Shown: positions 8,238-17,469 of the stretch, in pieces
How the letters are laid out: every line of letters starts with the position of its first letter
Numbering within the stretch: the first letter of the stretch is position 1
NCBI GenBank assembly: GCA_910584145.1
Contig: CAJTXX010000002.1
Span: 21,633-85,632, forward strand
Direction: 5' to 3'
Length of the DNA stretch: 64,000 nt
Source: an uncultured Eggerthellaceae bacterium
Lineage (GTDB): Bacteria; Actinomycetota; Coriobacteriia; Coriobacteriales; Eggerthellaceae
Program-made: the position numbers and the translations under genes
Notes under the pieces: model-generated
Database searches by the model: none
The model's input: only the letters and a program-made list of their open reading frames with translations
Told to the model about the DNA's origin: nothing

Positions 8238-9103
8238 CGTTCCTCCTTAGTGCTGGCGCGCAGCGCTTTCAACACGGCGCGCTTGCGGGCTTGCTTCGCA
8301 TCGTAGGCCGCACGCTCGGCACGGCGCGCTTGGAGCGCGGCCTCCTCGGCCTGACGCGCGTGCGCTCGTTCGGCTCGCCGTGCCGCCCGTTCGGCTTTGC
8401 GTTGGGCGCGCTGTGCATCGGCTTCGGCCTTCGATAGCAGGCAGCCGCAGTAGTCTTGCCGGTACATGCCGGCGTCTTTGCTGCGGCGCGTGGCCTGCGG
8501 GTAGTAGGGCGAATAGTCCTCGAAGAAGCAGCCGATGCCCTCGGCTGCGCAGGCGCGCTCGAGCTCCTCGCGGATGATGTCAGTGTATTGGTAGGGGCTG
8601 ACAGAGAGCGTGGTGCCCAGCGCATCGAACCCGTTCTCGCGCGCATACCGAGCCGATTCCGCGAACCGCATCCGATAACAACGCCGGCACTGCTCGGCCC
8701 GCTTTCCCCCTTTCTTTACCAGTCGGGTTTCACCCCCCAAAGCGCCCCCAGCCTCCCCCTGGGTCGGCAAACCACCAAAGGGTTCGGGTCTCGATGAGCG
8801 CAGAGAAGGCTGCGCAGCTTCTGAGCGGAGCTCATCGGGACCCGGGCCCCCGTTGGCAACTTCCCTCTCCCAGTCAAGAGGCCGATACGCACCCTCGGTG
8901 AACCCGACCCCTTCATCCTGCGTCCACTGGGCGATGGTGTCGCGGCGGCGCGCGTATTCCTCGGCAGGCGCTATGTTCGAGTTAGCGAAGTGGATGTGCG
9001 GCTCTATGCCGCGCTCGCGCAGCAGCCGCACCGGCTCCATCGAGCACGGCCCGCAGCATGCGTGCAGCAGCAGTTTCCCGGGTTTTCCTCTGGATGCATC
9101 CAC
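8234..9103 (-). CDS. queH: Epoxyqueuosine reductase QueH with in-frame insertion
   Basis: QueH reduces epoxyqueuosine to queuosine in tRNA; it is the cobalamin-independent alternative to QueG. The family cysteine motifs are present: CCGPC at residues 16-20, CRRC at 139-142 and CGC near 207-209. YPQATRRSKDAGMYRQDYCG is also seen. Between W78 and C139 there are about 44 residues more than usual, low in complexity and rich in Gly, Pro and Arg; this stretch is encoded partly by a long palindrome (8785-8844). The C terminus is a highly charged Ala/Arg helix. The start is a GTG at 9103-9101. It heads the queH, 66-residue protein, queA operon. Confidence 0.9.
   Translation of the reverse strand: MDASRGKPGKLLLHACCGPCSMEPVRLLRERGIEPHIHFANSNIAPAEEYARRRDTIAQWTQDEGVGFTEGAYRPLDWEREVANGGPGPDELRSEAAQPSLRSSRPEPFGGLPTQGEAGGALGGETRLVKKGGKRAEQCRRCYRMRFAESARYARENGFDALGTTLSVSPYQYTDIIREELERACAAEGIGCFFEDYSPYYPQATRRSKDAGMYRQDYCGCLLSKAEADAQRAQRKAERAARRAERAHARQAEEAALQARRAERAAYDAKQARKRAVLKALRASTKEER
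8785..8844. repeat. Imperfect palindrome inside queH
   Basis: The left half begins CGGGTCTCGATGAGC and the right half ends GCTCATCGGGACCCG. The centre AAGGCTGCGCAGCTT is also near-symmetric, giving an almost continuous 60-base palindrome. It encodes queH residues 87-106 and keeps the reading frame. The surrounding bases are unusually C-rich. It looks like an intergenic-type palindromic element captured inside a gene. Confidence 0.75.
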
Positions 9104-9167
9104 GGCGCTATACTACCATGTAACGACTGTGGAACGCCCGCTGCGCGGGCCGTATGGGAAGGCCGGC

Positions 9168-9935
9168 ATGCATAACGACAACAGGGTATACCGTGCTATC
9201 TGCTTCGACCTCGACGGCACGTTGCTGCCGATGGATATCGACGAGTTCATGTCCGCGTATTTCAAGCGCATCGCCGCGTTCATGGCGGCGCATGGCTTGG
9301 ACGCCGAGCGGTTCATGGCGGGGCTCGGGCAGGGCACCAAGCGTATGGCCGACCATCCGCTCGACCAGACGAACAAGCAGGCGTTCTGGGAGGGATTCTG
9401 CGCGGTGTACGGCGAGATGGACCCCGCCGAGCAGCAGCGCCTCGAGGCGCTCTCCGACGAGTTCTACGACACCGATTTCCAGCACATCGGCGACGGGTTC
9501 ACCGGCAATCCGGCGGCGGCGCGCGTGGTGGAGAAGCTGGCGCAGAAGGGCTACCCGCTGGTGCTGACCACCATGCCCATGTTCCCGCGGCGCGCCGTTG
9601 AGCAGCGCCTGGCGTGGGCTGGCGTGGCGCCGGAGGCGTTCGAGCGCATAACGTCCTACGAGAACTCGCATTCGGTGAAGCCGAAGCTCGACTACTATGC
9701 CGAGAACCTGGAAGCGCTGGGCCTTTCGGGCGAAGAAGTGCTGATGGTGGGGAACAACACCGTGGAGGACCTGTCGTTCATGGAGCTGGGGGCCGACGCG
9801 TTCTTGGTGACCGATCATCTGCTCGACCCGATCGGGTTCGATCTGGATACCGTGAAGCACGGCAGCATGGACGACTTCGAAGCGTGGGTGGACGCGCTGC
9901 CCGCCTGCGCGAACCCGGCCGAGGGCATACGATAG
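9168..9935 (+). CDS. HAD-superfamily hydrolase
   Basis: A 255-residue haloacid dehalogenase-type phosphatase. Motif I is CFDLDGTLL with nucleophile D14 and general acid D16. Motif II is LTTMP, the motif III lysine is in HSVKPK, and motif IV is the VGNNTVED block near residue 195. A helical cap sits between motifs I and II, as in type C1 members. The ATG at 9168 is chosen because the protein before it would lack family similarity and would overlap queH head to head. The gene ends three bases before tgt, so the two are co-transcribed. Substrate is not evident. Confidence 0.85.
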   Translation: MHNDNRVYRAICFDLDGTLLPMDIDEFMSAYFKRIAAFMAAHGLDAERFMAGLGQGTKRMADHPLDQTNKQAFWEGFCAVYGEMDPAEQQRLEALSDEFYDTDFQHIGDGFTGNPAAARVVEKLAQKGYPLVLTTMPMFPRRAVEQRLAWAGVAPEAFERITSYENSHSVKPKLDYYAENLEALGLSGEEVLMVGNNTVEDLSFMELGADAFLVTDHLLDPIGFDLDTVKHGSMDDFEAWVDALPACANPAEGIR

Positions 9936-9938
9936 CCC

Positions 9939-11090
9939 ATGTGCGACGACCTCTTCACCTGCACGGTCGACGCGACCAGCGGCCATGCCCGCGCGCTGAC
10001 CTACACCACGGCGCACGGGGCATTCCGCACGCCCATGTTCATGCCGGTGGGCACGCACGCCACCGTGAAGGGCATCACACCCGACCAGATAGAGAGCCTG
10101 GGCGCGCAGGTGGTGCTGGCGAACACGTACCATCTCGCCATGCGGCCCGGCGCCGATGTGGTGGCTGAGGCTGGCGGCGTGCACGAGTTCATGCGCTACC
10201 CGGGGCCGATGCTGACCGATTCAGGCGGGTTCCAGGTGTTCAGCTTGGCTGACACGGTGAAGCTCTCGGACGACGGCGTGGCGTTCCAGAGCATCTACGA
10301 CGGCAGCCGCGTGTTCTGGACGCCGGAGGAGAACATGCGCATCCAGCAGCTCATCGGCGCAGATATCGCCATGCAGCTCGACCAGTGCGCGCCGTATCCG
10401 GCTGAGAAGGAGTTCGTGGCGCAGGCTGTTGCGTATTCGCGCAAATGGGCGCGCCGATGCTTAGCCGCCCACACAAGGCCCGACCAGACGCTGTTCGGTA
10501 TCGTGCAGGGAGGGATGCATCTCGACCTGCGATTGGAGAGCGTGCACGGGCTGATGGATATAGAGAGCGATTCGCTGGCTGCGGGCGGGCGGCGGTTCGG
10601 CGGTTTCGGCATAGGCGGGTACTCGGTGGGAGAGAGCCACGAGATCATGTTCGAGACGCTGGGCGAGGTGGCGCGCGCGCTGCCGGCTGACCGACCGCGC
10701 TACCTGATGGGCGTGGGCAACCCCACTACGCTGGTGCGCGCGGTGGCCGAGGGCGTCGACATGTTCGATTGCGTGCTGCCCACGCGCACGGCCCGCATGG
10801 GCACCGCATTCAGCAGCACGGGGCGCATGAACATGCGCAATGCGCGCTTCACGCGCGACTTCACGCCGCTCGACCCGGCGTGCAGCTGCTATACCTGCAC
10901 GAACTTCACGCGGGCCTACATCCGCCATCTGGTGAAGCAGGACGAGATGCTGGGCGGCATCTTGCTGTCGCTGCACAACCTGCACTTCCTGCTCGATCTG
11001 ATGCGCCGTGCGCGCGAGGCGGTGCTGGCAGGTGCCTACGATGCTTTCCTGGCGGCTTGGATGGCGAGCCCTGCCGCGCAGGACTACTAG
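9939..11090 (+). CDS. tgt: Queuine/preQ1 tRNA-guanine transglycosylase
   Basis: Tgt exchanges guanine-34 of GUN-anticodon tRNAs for preQ1, the step before QueA and QueH. The 383-residue length is typical. The TPMFMPVGT start block is clear, as are LTDSGGFQVFSL with the active-site Asp and GGYSVGE. GVDMFDCVLPTRTARMG holds the nucleophile Asp. The zinc-binding CSCYTC plus a downstream His in LHNLHFLL are present near the C terminus. The ATG lies three bases after the HAD hydrolase stop. The opposite-strand queA and queH 1-3 kb away complete the late queuosine steps; preQ1 synthesis genes are not in the window. Confidence 0.96.
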   Translation: MCDDLFTCTVDATSGHARALTYTTAHGAFRTPMFMPVGTHATVKGITPDQIESLGAQVVLANTYHLAMRPGADVVAEAGGVHEFMRYPGPMLTDSGGFQVFSLADTVKLSDDGVAFQSIYDGSRVFWTPEENMRIQQLIGADIAMQLDQCAPYPAEKEFVAQAVAYSRKWARRCLAAHTRPDQTLFGIVQGGMHLDLRLESVHGLMDIESDSLAAGGRRFGGFGIGGYSVGESHEIMFETLGEVARALPADRPRYLMGVGNPTTLVRAVAEGVDMFDCVLPTRTARMGTAFSSTGRMNMRNARFTRDFTPLDPACSCYTCTNFTRAYIRHLVKQDEMLGGILLSLHNLHFLLDLMRRAREAVLAGAYDAFLAAWMASPAAQDY

Positions 11091-11104
11091 GCCGGGAGCA
11101 CGGT

Positions 11105-12406
11105 ATGGGCGCGTTCGATCCGAAGGTGTACGCTGGGCTCTTGCGCGTGCGGCAGGCGTATCCGTTCGAGGTGGGCTGCTTCCTCATGCGCTTCTATGCG
11201 TACATGATGAACATCGGCACGGTGACGATGGTGACGCTGGCCGGCTATTCCTTCTTCACCGCGGGGCTGACATCGTCGGTCATCGCGCTATCGACGTTCT
11301 TCATATCACCGCGCGTGTCGAAGCTGGTGGATGCGCGCGGGCAGCATCGCGTGGTGCCGGTGGCTGCTGCGGTGACGATGGCGGGCCTTGCGCTGATGCT
11401 GGCGAATGTGGCGCTGCGTGGCCCCGAATGGGTGCTGTTCGCGGCGGCGCTGCCGATGGGCTTCCTGCCCAATCCGCAGGCGCTCGCACGGGCGCGCTGG
11501 ACGTACCTGATACGCTCGGGTCGGCTGGGCAGCGCGGCGCCCGATCTGCGCACCATGTTCAGCTACGAGGGCGTGCTCGACGATGTGGGGTTCATGTTCA
11601 GCCCGTCGATATCCATCGCGCTGGCGTCGGCTATCGCGCCGGTGGCGGGCTTGCTCGCGGGCGGCGTGGCATTCGTCGTCGGCACCATCATGCTGACCGC
11701 GTCGCGCGGTACCGAGCCCACCCCGGGATGGAGCGCCGAGGGGGCTGGCGAAGCGGCCGAGAAGGGCTCTGGCGCCGTCGGCTCGCGCAAGCAGAAGAGC
11801 GTACTGCGCACATCGGCGGTGGTGCGGGTGCTGTTCGCGCTCATGTTCTTCGTCGGCGCGTTCTTCAGCGTGTTCGACGCCACCACGGTGGCGCTTTCGG
11901 AGGAGCTGGGCAACCCGAACATCGCCGGGGTGGTGCTCATCGTGGCATCGTGCGTGTCGATGGTGACGGGCTTCCTGTTCGGCATGGTGCATATGCGCAT
12001 CCCGCAGTACGCGCAGCTGGTGGTGGCCGCGGTGGCTATCGGGTTGGCCTACGGCAGCATGTTCTTGGTCGATTCGGGGCTGTCGCTGTTCATCATGTCG
12101 ACCATAGCCGCGCTGTTCTACGCGCCCATGCTGATAACCGCGAACGCCACGTGCGAGCGCGCGGTGCCCGGTAGCCGCATAACCGAGGCGATCACCTGGA
12201 TGAATGCGGGCGCTACGTGCGGCATGGCGTTCGGGCCGTCAGTGAGCGGTATCGTGGTGGACACGTGGGGCGCGGCGGCCAGTTTCGACTTCGGCGCGGT
12301 GCTGGCGGTGGCGGTGCCGATCACCGCGCTGCTGAGCTTGCGCATCTTGAAGCGCGACGTGCGCGATGGCTATACGGTCGCAGCCGAGGAGGATGTGAGC
12401 CGGTAG
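11105..12406 (+). CDS. Major facilitator superfamily transporter
   Basis: A 433-residue integral membrane protein with about twelve hydrophobic helices in two blocks, separated by a charged cytoplasmic loop near residues 200-240 (Glu/Gly/Lys-rich). The N terminus (MGAFDPKVYAGLLRVRQAYP) is cytoplasmic. The ATG at 11105 lies 14 bases after the tgt stop, so it is probably in the same transcript. Substrate cannot be told from the sequence. A role in exporting or importing a small molecule is family-level knowledge only. Confidence 0.8.
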   Translation: MGAFDPKVYAGLLRVRQAYPFEVGCFLMRFYAYMMNIGTVTMVTLAGYSFFTAGLTSSVIALSTFFISPRVSKLVDARGQHRVVPVAAAVTMAGLALMLANVALRGPEWVLFAAALPMGFLPNPQALARARWTYLIRSGRLGSAAPDLRTMFSYEGVLDDVGFMFSPSISIALASAIAPVAGLLAGGVAFVVGTIMLTASRGTEPTPGWSAEGAGEAAEKGSGAVGSRKQKSVLRTSAVVRVLFALMFFVGAFFSVFDATTVALSEELGNPNIAGVVLIVASCVSMVTGFLFGMVHMRIPQYAQLVVAAVAIGLAYGSMFLVDSGLSLFIMSTIAALFYAPMLITANATCERAVPGSRITEAITWMNAGATCGMAFGPSVSGIVVDTWGAAASFDFGAVLAVAVPITALLSLRILKRDVRDGYTVAAEEDVSR

Positions 12407-12445
12407 CCTACGCATCTTATTGGATATGGTCTACTATAGGGGCAT

Positions 12446-13573
12446 ATGCAAGCGACCAGCGAACGGAGCACTCAGCATATGGACCGATACGCGGAAGAGA
12501 AAGCCGAGGCGACCGCTCTCGCGGCAGAGTACCTGAGCACCAGCGGCCCGCTGCGCGAGGCGCTCGATGTGCCCGCGGGGTTCGCGCTGGAGCCGCACCT
12601 GCTGGGGATGGGCGAGCACAACCTGAACTTCCGCTTCGCGCTGCCCGGCGGCCAGCACGCGGTGCTGCGGGTGAACGTGGCGTCGCAGCCCTTCCACAAG
12701 AACCAGATACGCTACGAGTTCGGCGCGCTGGAGGCGGCGGTGCCGAGCGGATGCACGCCCCAGCCGCTGTTCGTGGACGATTCGTCCGCAGCGCCGGGCA
12801 AGGGCGTGCTGGTGGAGAGCTTCTGCGAGGGGCGCCAGCTCGACTTCGACGATCTGTGCCCGGGCGATGTGCGCTGCGCCATCCAGATGATGGCGGACGT
12901 GCATGCCGTGCCGGTGTCCGATAGCTGCGGGCTGTTCTGCCCAGCCGACCCGCTGCGCGCCATGTTCGAGGAATGCCAGCAGCGCTTCCGCGACTACCTG
13001 GCGTCGGGGTTCCAGGAAGAGCGCTTGACGCGGTGGATGGAGGCGTTCATGCGCGCCGCCGAGCGCATGCTGGCCGAGGCGGCGCCGCCGCAGGATCGCG
13101 CGCATATCGTGAACACCGAGACGCTGCCGTCGCATTTCCTGATACCTGAGAGCGCGGCTGCGCGGCCTGTGCCGGTCGGGCGTGCTGGGCGCTTGGTCGA
13201 TGCGCCGGGGCATTTCGTCGATTGGGAGCGTCCAGTGCTTGGCGAGGTGGCGCAGGATGTGGCGTACTTCGTATCGCCCACCACCACGTTCTGGGACAGC
13301 GAGTTCCTGTTCCCCGCGCGCGATATCCCGGGTGTGATCGACGCGTATTGGCAGGCGGTTGATGGCCGGTTCGGCCGCGCCGACTTCGACGAGCGCTTCC
13401 GCGCATGGCGCATGATGACGGCGTTGAAGAGCACGTCGTGGTGCCTACAGGCTCTCGCGCGCTATCGCGGCGAGCAGGCTGCGCACACCACCGAGAAGAC
13501 GGCGGGCAAGCTGCCGGTCTATCTCTCTGAGGAATTCATGGAGCTGATAGCGGCCGAGTGCTTCTGTCTGTGA
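12446..13573 (+). CDS. APH/choline-kinase-fold phosphotransferase-like protein with altered catalytic loop
   Basis: A 375-residue protein with an APH-type kinase layout. The N lobe has GMGEHNLNFRF and a VLRVN beta strand; the VESFCEGRQL hinge region follows. In the C lobe, the usual HGDxxxxN catalytic loop reads NTETLPSHFLI (about 230-240). The metal-binding segment is present as FVDWERPVLGEVAQDVAYF near 253-271. The canonical catalytic Asp and His are therefore replaced, so the activity could be changed or lost. The ATG at 12446 has little ribosome site and lies eight bases after TACTAT, so a leaderless mRNA is possible. An in-frame ATG at 12479 has a GGAG upstream. Confidence 0.7.
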   Translation: MQATSERSTQHMDRYAEEKAEATALAAEYLSTSGPLREALDVPAGFALEPHLLGMGEHNLNFRFALPGGQHAVLRVNVASQPFHKNQIRYEFGALEAAVPSGCTPQPLFVDDSSAAPGKGVLVESFCEGRQLDFDDLCPGDVRCAIQMMADVHAVPVSDSCGLFCPADPLRAMFEECQQRFRDYLASGFQEERLTRWMEAFMRAAERMLAEAAPPQDRAHIVNTETLPSHFLIPESAAARPVPVGRAGRLVDAPGHFVDWERPVLGEVAQDVAYFVSPTTTFWDSEFLFPARDIPGVIDAYWQAVDGRFGRADFDERFRAWRMMTALKSTSWCLQALARYRGEQAAHTTEKTAGKLPVYLSEEFMELIAAECFCL

Positions 13574-13610
13574 GCGCGCATCGCGGCTGTGCAGCCTGCG
13601 CGGCGAGGCG

Positions 13611-14390
13611 TCAGAGCGTGCACGCTTCGCGCAGTTGCCGGCGGCGCTCGGAGCCGATGCCCAGCTGCTCGTCGATGAACGCCTCCATGCCGCCGCAGCG
13701 CTCGTCGACAGCGCCGTAGAAGGCGCCGAGGTTCTCGGGCGTGGCGCGGTGCGAGAACACCAGCTCGCGGGCGCGAGCTGCATCGCCGTCGGCCAGCTTC
13801 AGGAAGCGCGCGAAGAGGCGGTCGTACTCCTTGTCGCGCGATTCGTTCGTGAGCAGGTAATCGTCGAGGATGTCCTCGCGGCTGGCCCCGAGCACCGACA
13901 GCACCAGCGCCGTCAGCACGCCAGCGCGGTCTTTGCCGCCGCTGCAATGCCAGAGCACGGCGCGCCCGGCCGCCGCATGCGCGAAGATGCACTCGACAGC
14001 GCGGCGCATCTGCCCCACGGTCAGCGGGTTCACCAGCGAGCGGTAGAAGCGCGGCGGGTCGCAGGCTACATCGCGCCCGACCACCTTCGTGCCCGCGCCG
14101 GGCTCGGTGTACTCGATGCCCACCTTCTCCAAGTCGTAGAACGGGATGTGGCGCACCTCAGCCTCGGTGATGCCGACGACGGGCTTGGCCTCGCGCTCCC
14201 ACCCGCAGCGCAGGTCGATCAGGCAGGTTATGCCGAGCTGTTCGAAGAGCAGGCGCCGATCGGCATCGGTCAGCCCGGCGGGCGCCGCGCTGCGGAAGAA
14301 CAGCCCCGGCGCCACTGCGCGCCCGTTGCCCACGGCGATGCCGCCCAGTTCGCGCGCATTCTGCACCCCTTCAAGCTCGATCGTCCTCAC
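13611..14390 (-). CDS. Tyrosine-specific (PtpB/LipA-like) protein phosphatase
   Basis: A 259-residue phosphatase with the P-loop HCSGGKDRAG, matching the C-x5-R signature plus the extra K-D found in the PtpB/LipA type of tyrosine and lipid phosphatases. N-terminal family features NARELGG and FRSAAP are also present. The GTG at 14390-14388 is preferred: GGAGAAGGAG lies five bases upstream, and a TATAAT box (14419-14424, minus strand) sits between it and the alternative ATG at 14432. It converges on the kinase-like gene. The natural substrate is unknown. Confidence 0.85.
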   Translation of the reverse strand: MRTIELEGVQNARELGGIAVGNGRAVAPGLFFRSAAPAGLTDADRRLLFEQLGITCLIDLRCGWEREAKPVVGITEAEVRHIPFYDLEKVGIEYTEPGAGTKVVGRDVACDPPRFYRSLVNPLTVGQMRRAVECIFAHAAAGRAVLWHCSGGKDRAGVLTALVLSVLGASREDILDDYLLTNESRDKEYDRLFARFLKLADGDAARARELVFSHRATPENLGAFYGAVDERCGGMEAFIDEQLGIGSERRRQLREACTL

Positions 14391-14418
14391 GCATGCTCCT
14401 TCTCCGTTCGCTCCCTGG

Positions 14419-14424
14419 ATTATA
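14419..14424 (-). promoter_or_regulatory. -10 box for the phosphatase gene
   Basis: On the minus strand this reads TATAAT, the perfect consensus. It lies 28 bases upstream of the GTG start and just before the ribosome site. No convincing -35 hexamer is seen. Confidence 0.6.
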
Positions 14425-14597
14425 GGCGACATGCCCGCCGCCTTGGCTGCGCGGAGCTGCCTGCCGCGCGGCGGAGCTACCGGTATATCTTCTGCATATT
14501 CTGTATGCGCTGCCTTTCGATGCCCGCTTATGGCAAAATATGAAAGTTAGCGCCGCTCGGGCGCTGGGAACAGGTTTCGTGTACAGGAGACTCGCAC

Positions 14598-17468
14598 ATG
14601 GCATTGCAGCGCAACGTGAAGAAGCAATCGCACAACAAGAATCGGCGCAACGTCTGGTTGATGATACTCACCACGCTCCTCGTGGTCGTTTCGGTGGTGC
14701 TGTTCATGCCGCCTGCTGAGAAGATAAACCAGGGCCTCGACATCCGCGGCGGCCTCTCCGTGGTGCTGACGGCCAAGACCGACGACGGTAGCGCCATCAC
14801 GGCCGAGGACATGGAGACGAGCCGCTCCATCATCGAGAGCCGCGTGAACGCGCTGGGCGCCTCCGAGGCCACCGTACAGGTGCAGGGCACCGATCAGGTG
14901 CTGGTGCAGATACCCGGCCTTGAGGACACCCAGGCGGCGTTGTCCACCATCGGGCGCACCGGCCAGCTGGTGTTCGCGCGCCTCGACAGCTTCACCGACG
15001 CCGAGGTGAAGAAGAAGATCGAAGAGGGCGACTACGGCCAGTTCGCCACCGTCGAGGACGATTACGGCCACAGCTTCCGCACCGAGGAAGAGGTGCCGCT
15101 CGACGTGGAGCCGGGCACATACACGCCGCTGATAACCGGCGAGGACATAACGAACGTGACCGTCGACCGCGCCAGCGAGACGAGCGCCTACTATGCGGTG
15201 AACGTGACGCTGAACGGCGAGGGCACCACCGCCTTCGCCGAGGCCACCGCTGAGCTCGCCAGCTCGCAGGGCCAGATCGTCATCATCCTCGACGACGAGG
15301 TGGAGAGCGCTCCGGCCGTGCAATCCGAGATACCCAACGGCCAGGTGTCCATAACCGGCAACTACACGATCGACGAGGCGAAGGCGCTGCAAACGGTGCT
15401 CGAATCGGGCAGCCTGCCGGTGAGCTTCGAATACTCGCAGAGTCAGGTGGTCGGCCCGACGCTCGGCCAGGATGCGTTGTTCGCCGGCCTCATCGTGGTG
15501 TTGATCGGCTTGGCGCTGGTCATGCTGTACCTGATGTTCTTCTATAAGGGCCTGGGCATCATCAATGCGAGCGCCATGATCGTGTTCGCCATCCTGTACC
15601 TGGGCATCTTGGCGGGCTTGTCCGCGTTCGGGCTGTTCAGCCTGTCGCTCGCGGGCCTGGCCGGCATCGTGCTCACCATCGGTATGGCGGCCGACTCGTC
15701 CATCCTCACTGTGGAGCGCTTCCGCGAGGAGATACGCATGGGCCGCAGCGTGCGCGCGGCGTCCATCACGGGCGTGCGCCACGCCATCCTCACCTCCATC
15801 GACGCCGACCTCGTCTCCATGGTGTCGGCGCTGTCGCTGTTCTTCCTGGCGAGCGCTTCGGTGAAGGGCTTCGGCCTGACGCTGGCGCTCGGCATCATCT
15901 GCGACATCGTCATGATGCTCGTGTTCAAGGCGCCGCTGATCCGCCTGCTGGCGCCCAAGGCCATCGCGAAGCATCCCGGCTTCTGGGGCATCAGGGATGC
16001 GGAGGAGGCCGCGAAGGATTACGCAGCTATCGCCGAGGCTGAGGGCGTGCCGCTGGCCGAGGCTGAGACGGCCATGCAGATGAACGAGGCGGAATCCGAC
16101 GCCCAGGCGCGGGCGCGCGGCGGTGAGCAGGCCGAGTCGGTGGTGGTGAACGCGGCGCGCAAGGTGCGCGGGCGCTTCATCAAGCACGATATCAACTTCC
16201 TGGGCTACCGGAAGGTGTTCTTGGCAGTGGCCGCGGTGGCGGTGGTGGCGTGCTTCGCCGTCATGGGCATCCGCGGGTTCAACTTCGGCATCGAGTTCGT
16301 GGGCGGCTCGTCGATCACCTACACGAACACGGGCGACCTGCAGACCGAGGAGCTGCGCAGCGCGTTCGTTGACGCGGGCGAGCCCGATGCGGTCATCCAG
16401 ACTACGTCGGCCAATGGCGTCGATGGCTTCCTGGTGCGCATCACCACGACCGACGCTGAGGCGGCTTCGGCTACCGGGCACAGCGTGGCCGAGAAGCTGG
16501 GCATCCCCGCGAGCGAGATAAGCGTCGACACCATCGGCCCGGACTGGGGCGCGAGCGTCATCCAATCGTCGCTGATAGCCTTCGCGGTGTCCATGATGCT
16601 CATCATCGCTTACATCGCCGTCCGCTTCGAGTACAAGATGGGTTTCATCGCGGTGGTCGCGCTGCTGCACGACTTGATACTGGTGCTGGGCATCTACGCG
16701 CTCGTCGGGCGCGAGGTGAACCCGAACACCATCGCCGCGCTGCTGACCATCCTCGGCTATTCGCTCTACGACACGGTGGTCGTGTTCCACCGTGTGAACG
16801 ACAATATGAAGGGCGAGGCCATCCGCTGCACCTTCATGACGATGGCGAACCACTCGATCAATCAGGTGTTCGTGCGCACCATCAACACCACGCTGACCTC
16901 GTTCGTACCGGTGTTCGCCATGCTGCTGTTCGGCGGCGAGACGTTGAAGGACTTCGCGTTCGCCATGTCCATCGGCCTGCTGGCGGGTTCGTACTCGTCG
17001 TTCGCGGTGGCCATGCCGCTGTACAGCATGTGGAAATCGCGCGAGCCGAAATTCCAGAAGCTCCAGAAGAAGTACGGCGCCGAGGTGGGGCTGTTCCAGT
17101 TCGATAGCGCGCATTCGCCCGAGATCGAGCAGGTGCCGCTGGCGCGTCTCGAGGCTGCGACGAAGGCCAAGCAGAAGGCTGGGAAGGCCGCGAGCGCCGA
17201 TGTGGTGGAGCAGATAGCAGGAGCCGACGAGGCTGCGGTGGACGAAGCCATCACGCAGGCGCGGAAGGCGAAGAGCGCGCCGAAGGCGGCCAAGCCTGCT
17301 GCCCCGAAGCGCGGGCGCCGCCCCGACAAGCCGAAGGCCGGCGCGAAGGCGAAGGCTGCGGCGCCGGGCAAGGGCGCTGACGATATCGAGATCGTCAGCG
17401 ATACGGGCATCGTGGGCATCCGCTTCGTGAAGGATGACGCCGATGGCTCCGATCGGGCGGGTGAGTAG
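14598..17468 (+). CDS. secDF: Protein translocase SecD/SecF fusion
   Basis: A 956-residue fused SecD-SecF, which uses the proton gradient to assist late steps of Sec export. The SecD part has helix 1 (about 20-37), the NQGLDIRGGLSVVL motif, a large extracytoplasmic domain, and helices from about 295 to 450. The SecF part starts near 530, with NFLGYRKVF and then FGIEFVGGSSI, and has five C-terminal helices ending near 815. A Lys/Ala-rich tail of about 120 residues follows, unusual in length. The ribosome site CAGGAGA precedes ATG. A conserved charged tail may bind ribosome or membrane, which is inference. Confidence 0.95.
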   Translation: MALQRNVKKQSHNKNRRNVWLMILTTLLVVVSVVLFMPPAEKINQGLDIRGGLSVVLTAKTDDGSAITAEDMETSRSIIESRVNALGASEATVQVQGTDQVLVQIPGLEDTQAALSTIGRTGQLVFARLDSFTDAEVKKKIEEGDYGQFATVEDDYGHSFRTEEEVPLDVEPGTYTPLITGEDITNVTVDRASETSAYYAVNVTLNGEGTTAFAEATAELASSQGQIVIILDDEVESAPAVQSEIPNGQVSITGNYTIDEAKALQTVLESGSLPVSFEYSQSQVVGPTLGQDALFAGLIVVLIGLALVMLYLMFFYKGLGIINASAMIVFAILYLGILAGLSAFGLFSLSLAGLAGIVLTIGMAADSSILTVERFREEIRMGRSVRAASITGVRHAILTSIDADLVSMVSALSLFFLASASVKGFGLTLALGIICDIVMMLVFKAPLIRLLAPKAIAKHPGFWGIRDAEEAAKDYAAIAEAEGVPLAEAETAMQMNEAESDAQARARGGEQAESVVVNAARKVRGRFIKHDINFLGYRKVFLAVAAVAVVACFAVMGIRGFNFGIEFVGGSSITYTNTGDLQTEELRSAFVDAGEPDAVIQTTSANGVDGFLVRITTTDAEAASATGHSVAEKLGIPASEISVDTIGPDWGASVIQSSLIAFAVSMMLIIAYIAVRFEYKMGFIAVVALLHDLILVLGIYALVGREVNPNTIAALLTILGYSLYDTVVVFHRVNDNMKGEAIRCTFMTMANHSINQVFVRTINTTLTSFVPVFAMLLFGGETLKDFAFAMSIGLLAGSYSSFAVAMPLYSMWKSREPKFQKLQKKYGAEVGLFQFDSAHSPEIEQVPLARLEAATKAKQKAGKAASADVVEQIAGADEAAVDEAITQARKAKSAPKAAKPAAPKRGRRPDKPKAGAKAKAAAPGKGADDIEIVSDTGIVGIRFVKDDADGSDRAGE

Positions 17469-17469
17469 C

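Noticed and set aside
8853..9167. N-terminal extension of the HAD hydrolase upstream of 9168.
   Set aside because: It would overlap the queH start region antisense, lacks family similarity, and the DLDGT motif normally lies near the N terminus.
14391..14432. Longer phosphatase starting at ATG 14432.
   Set aside because: A TATAAT box and ribosome site lie between that ATG and the GTG at 14390, so the longer start would precede the promoter.
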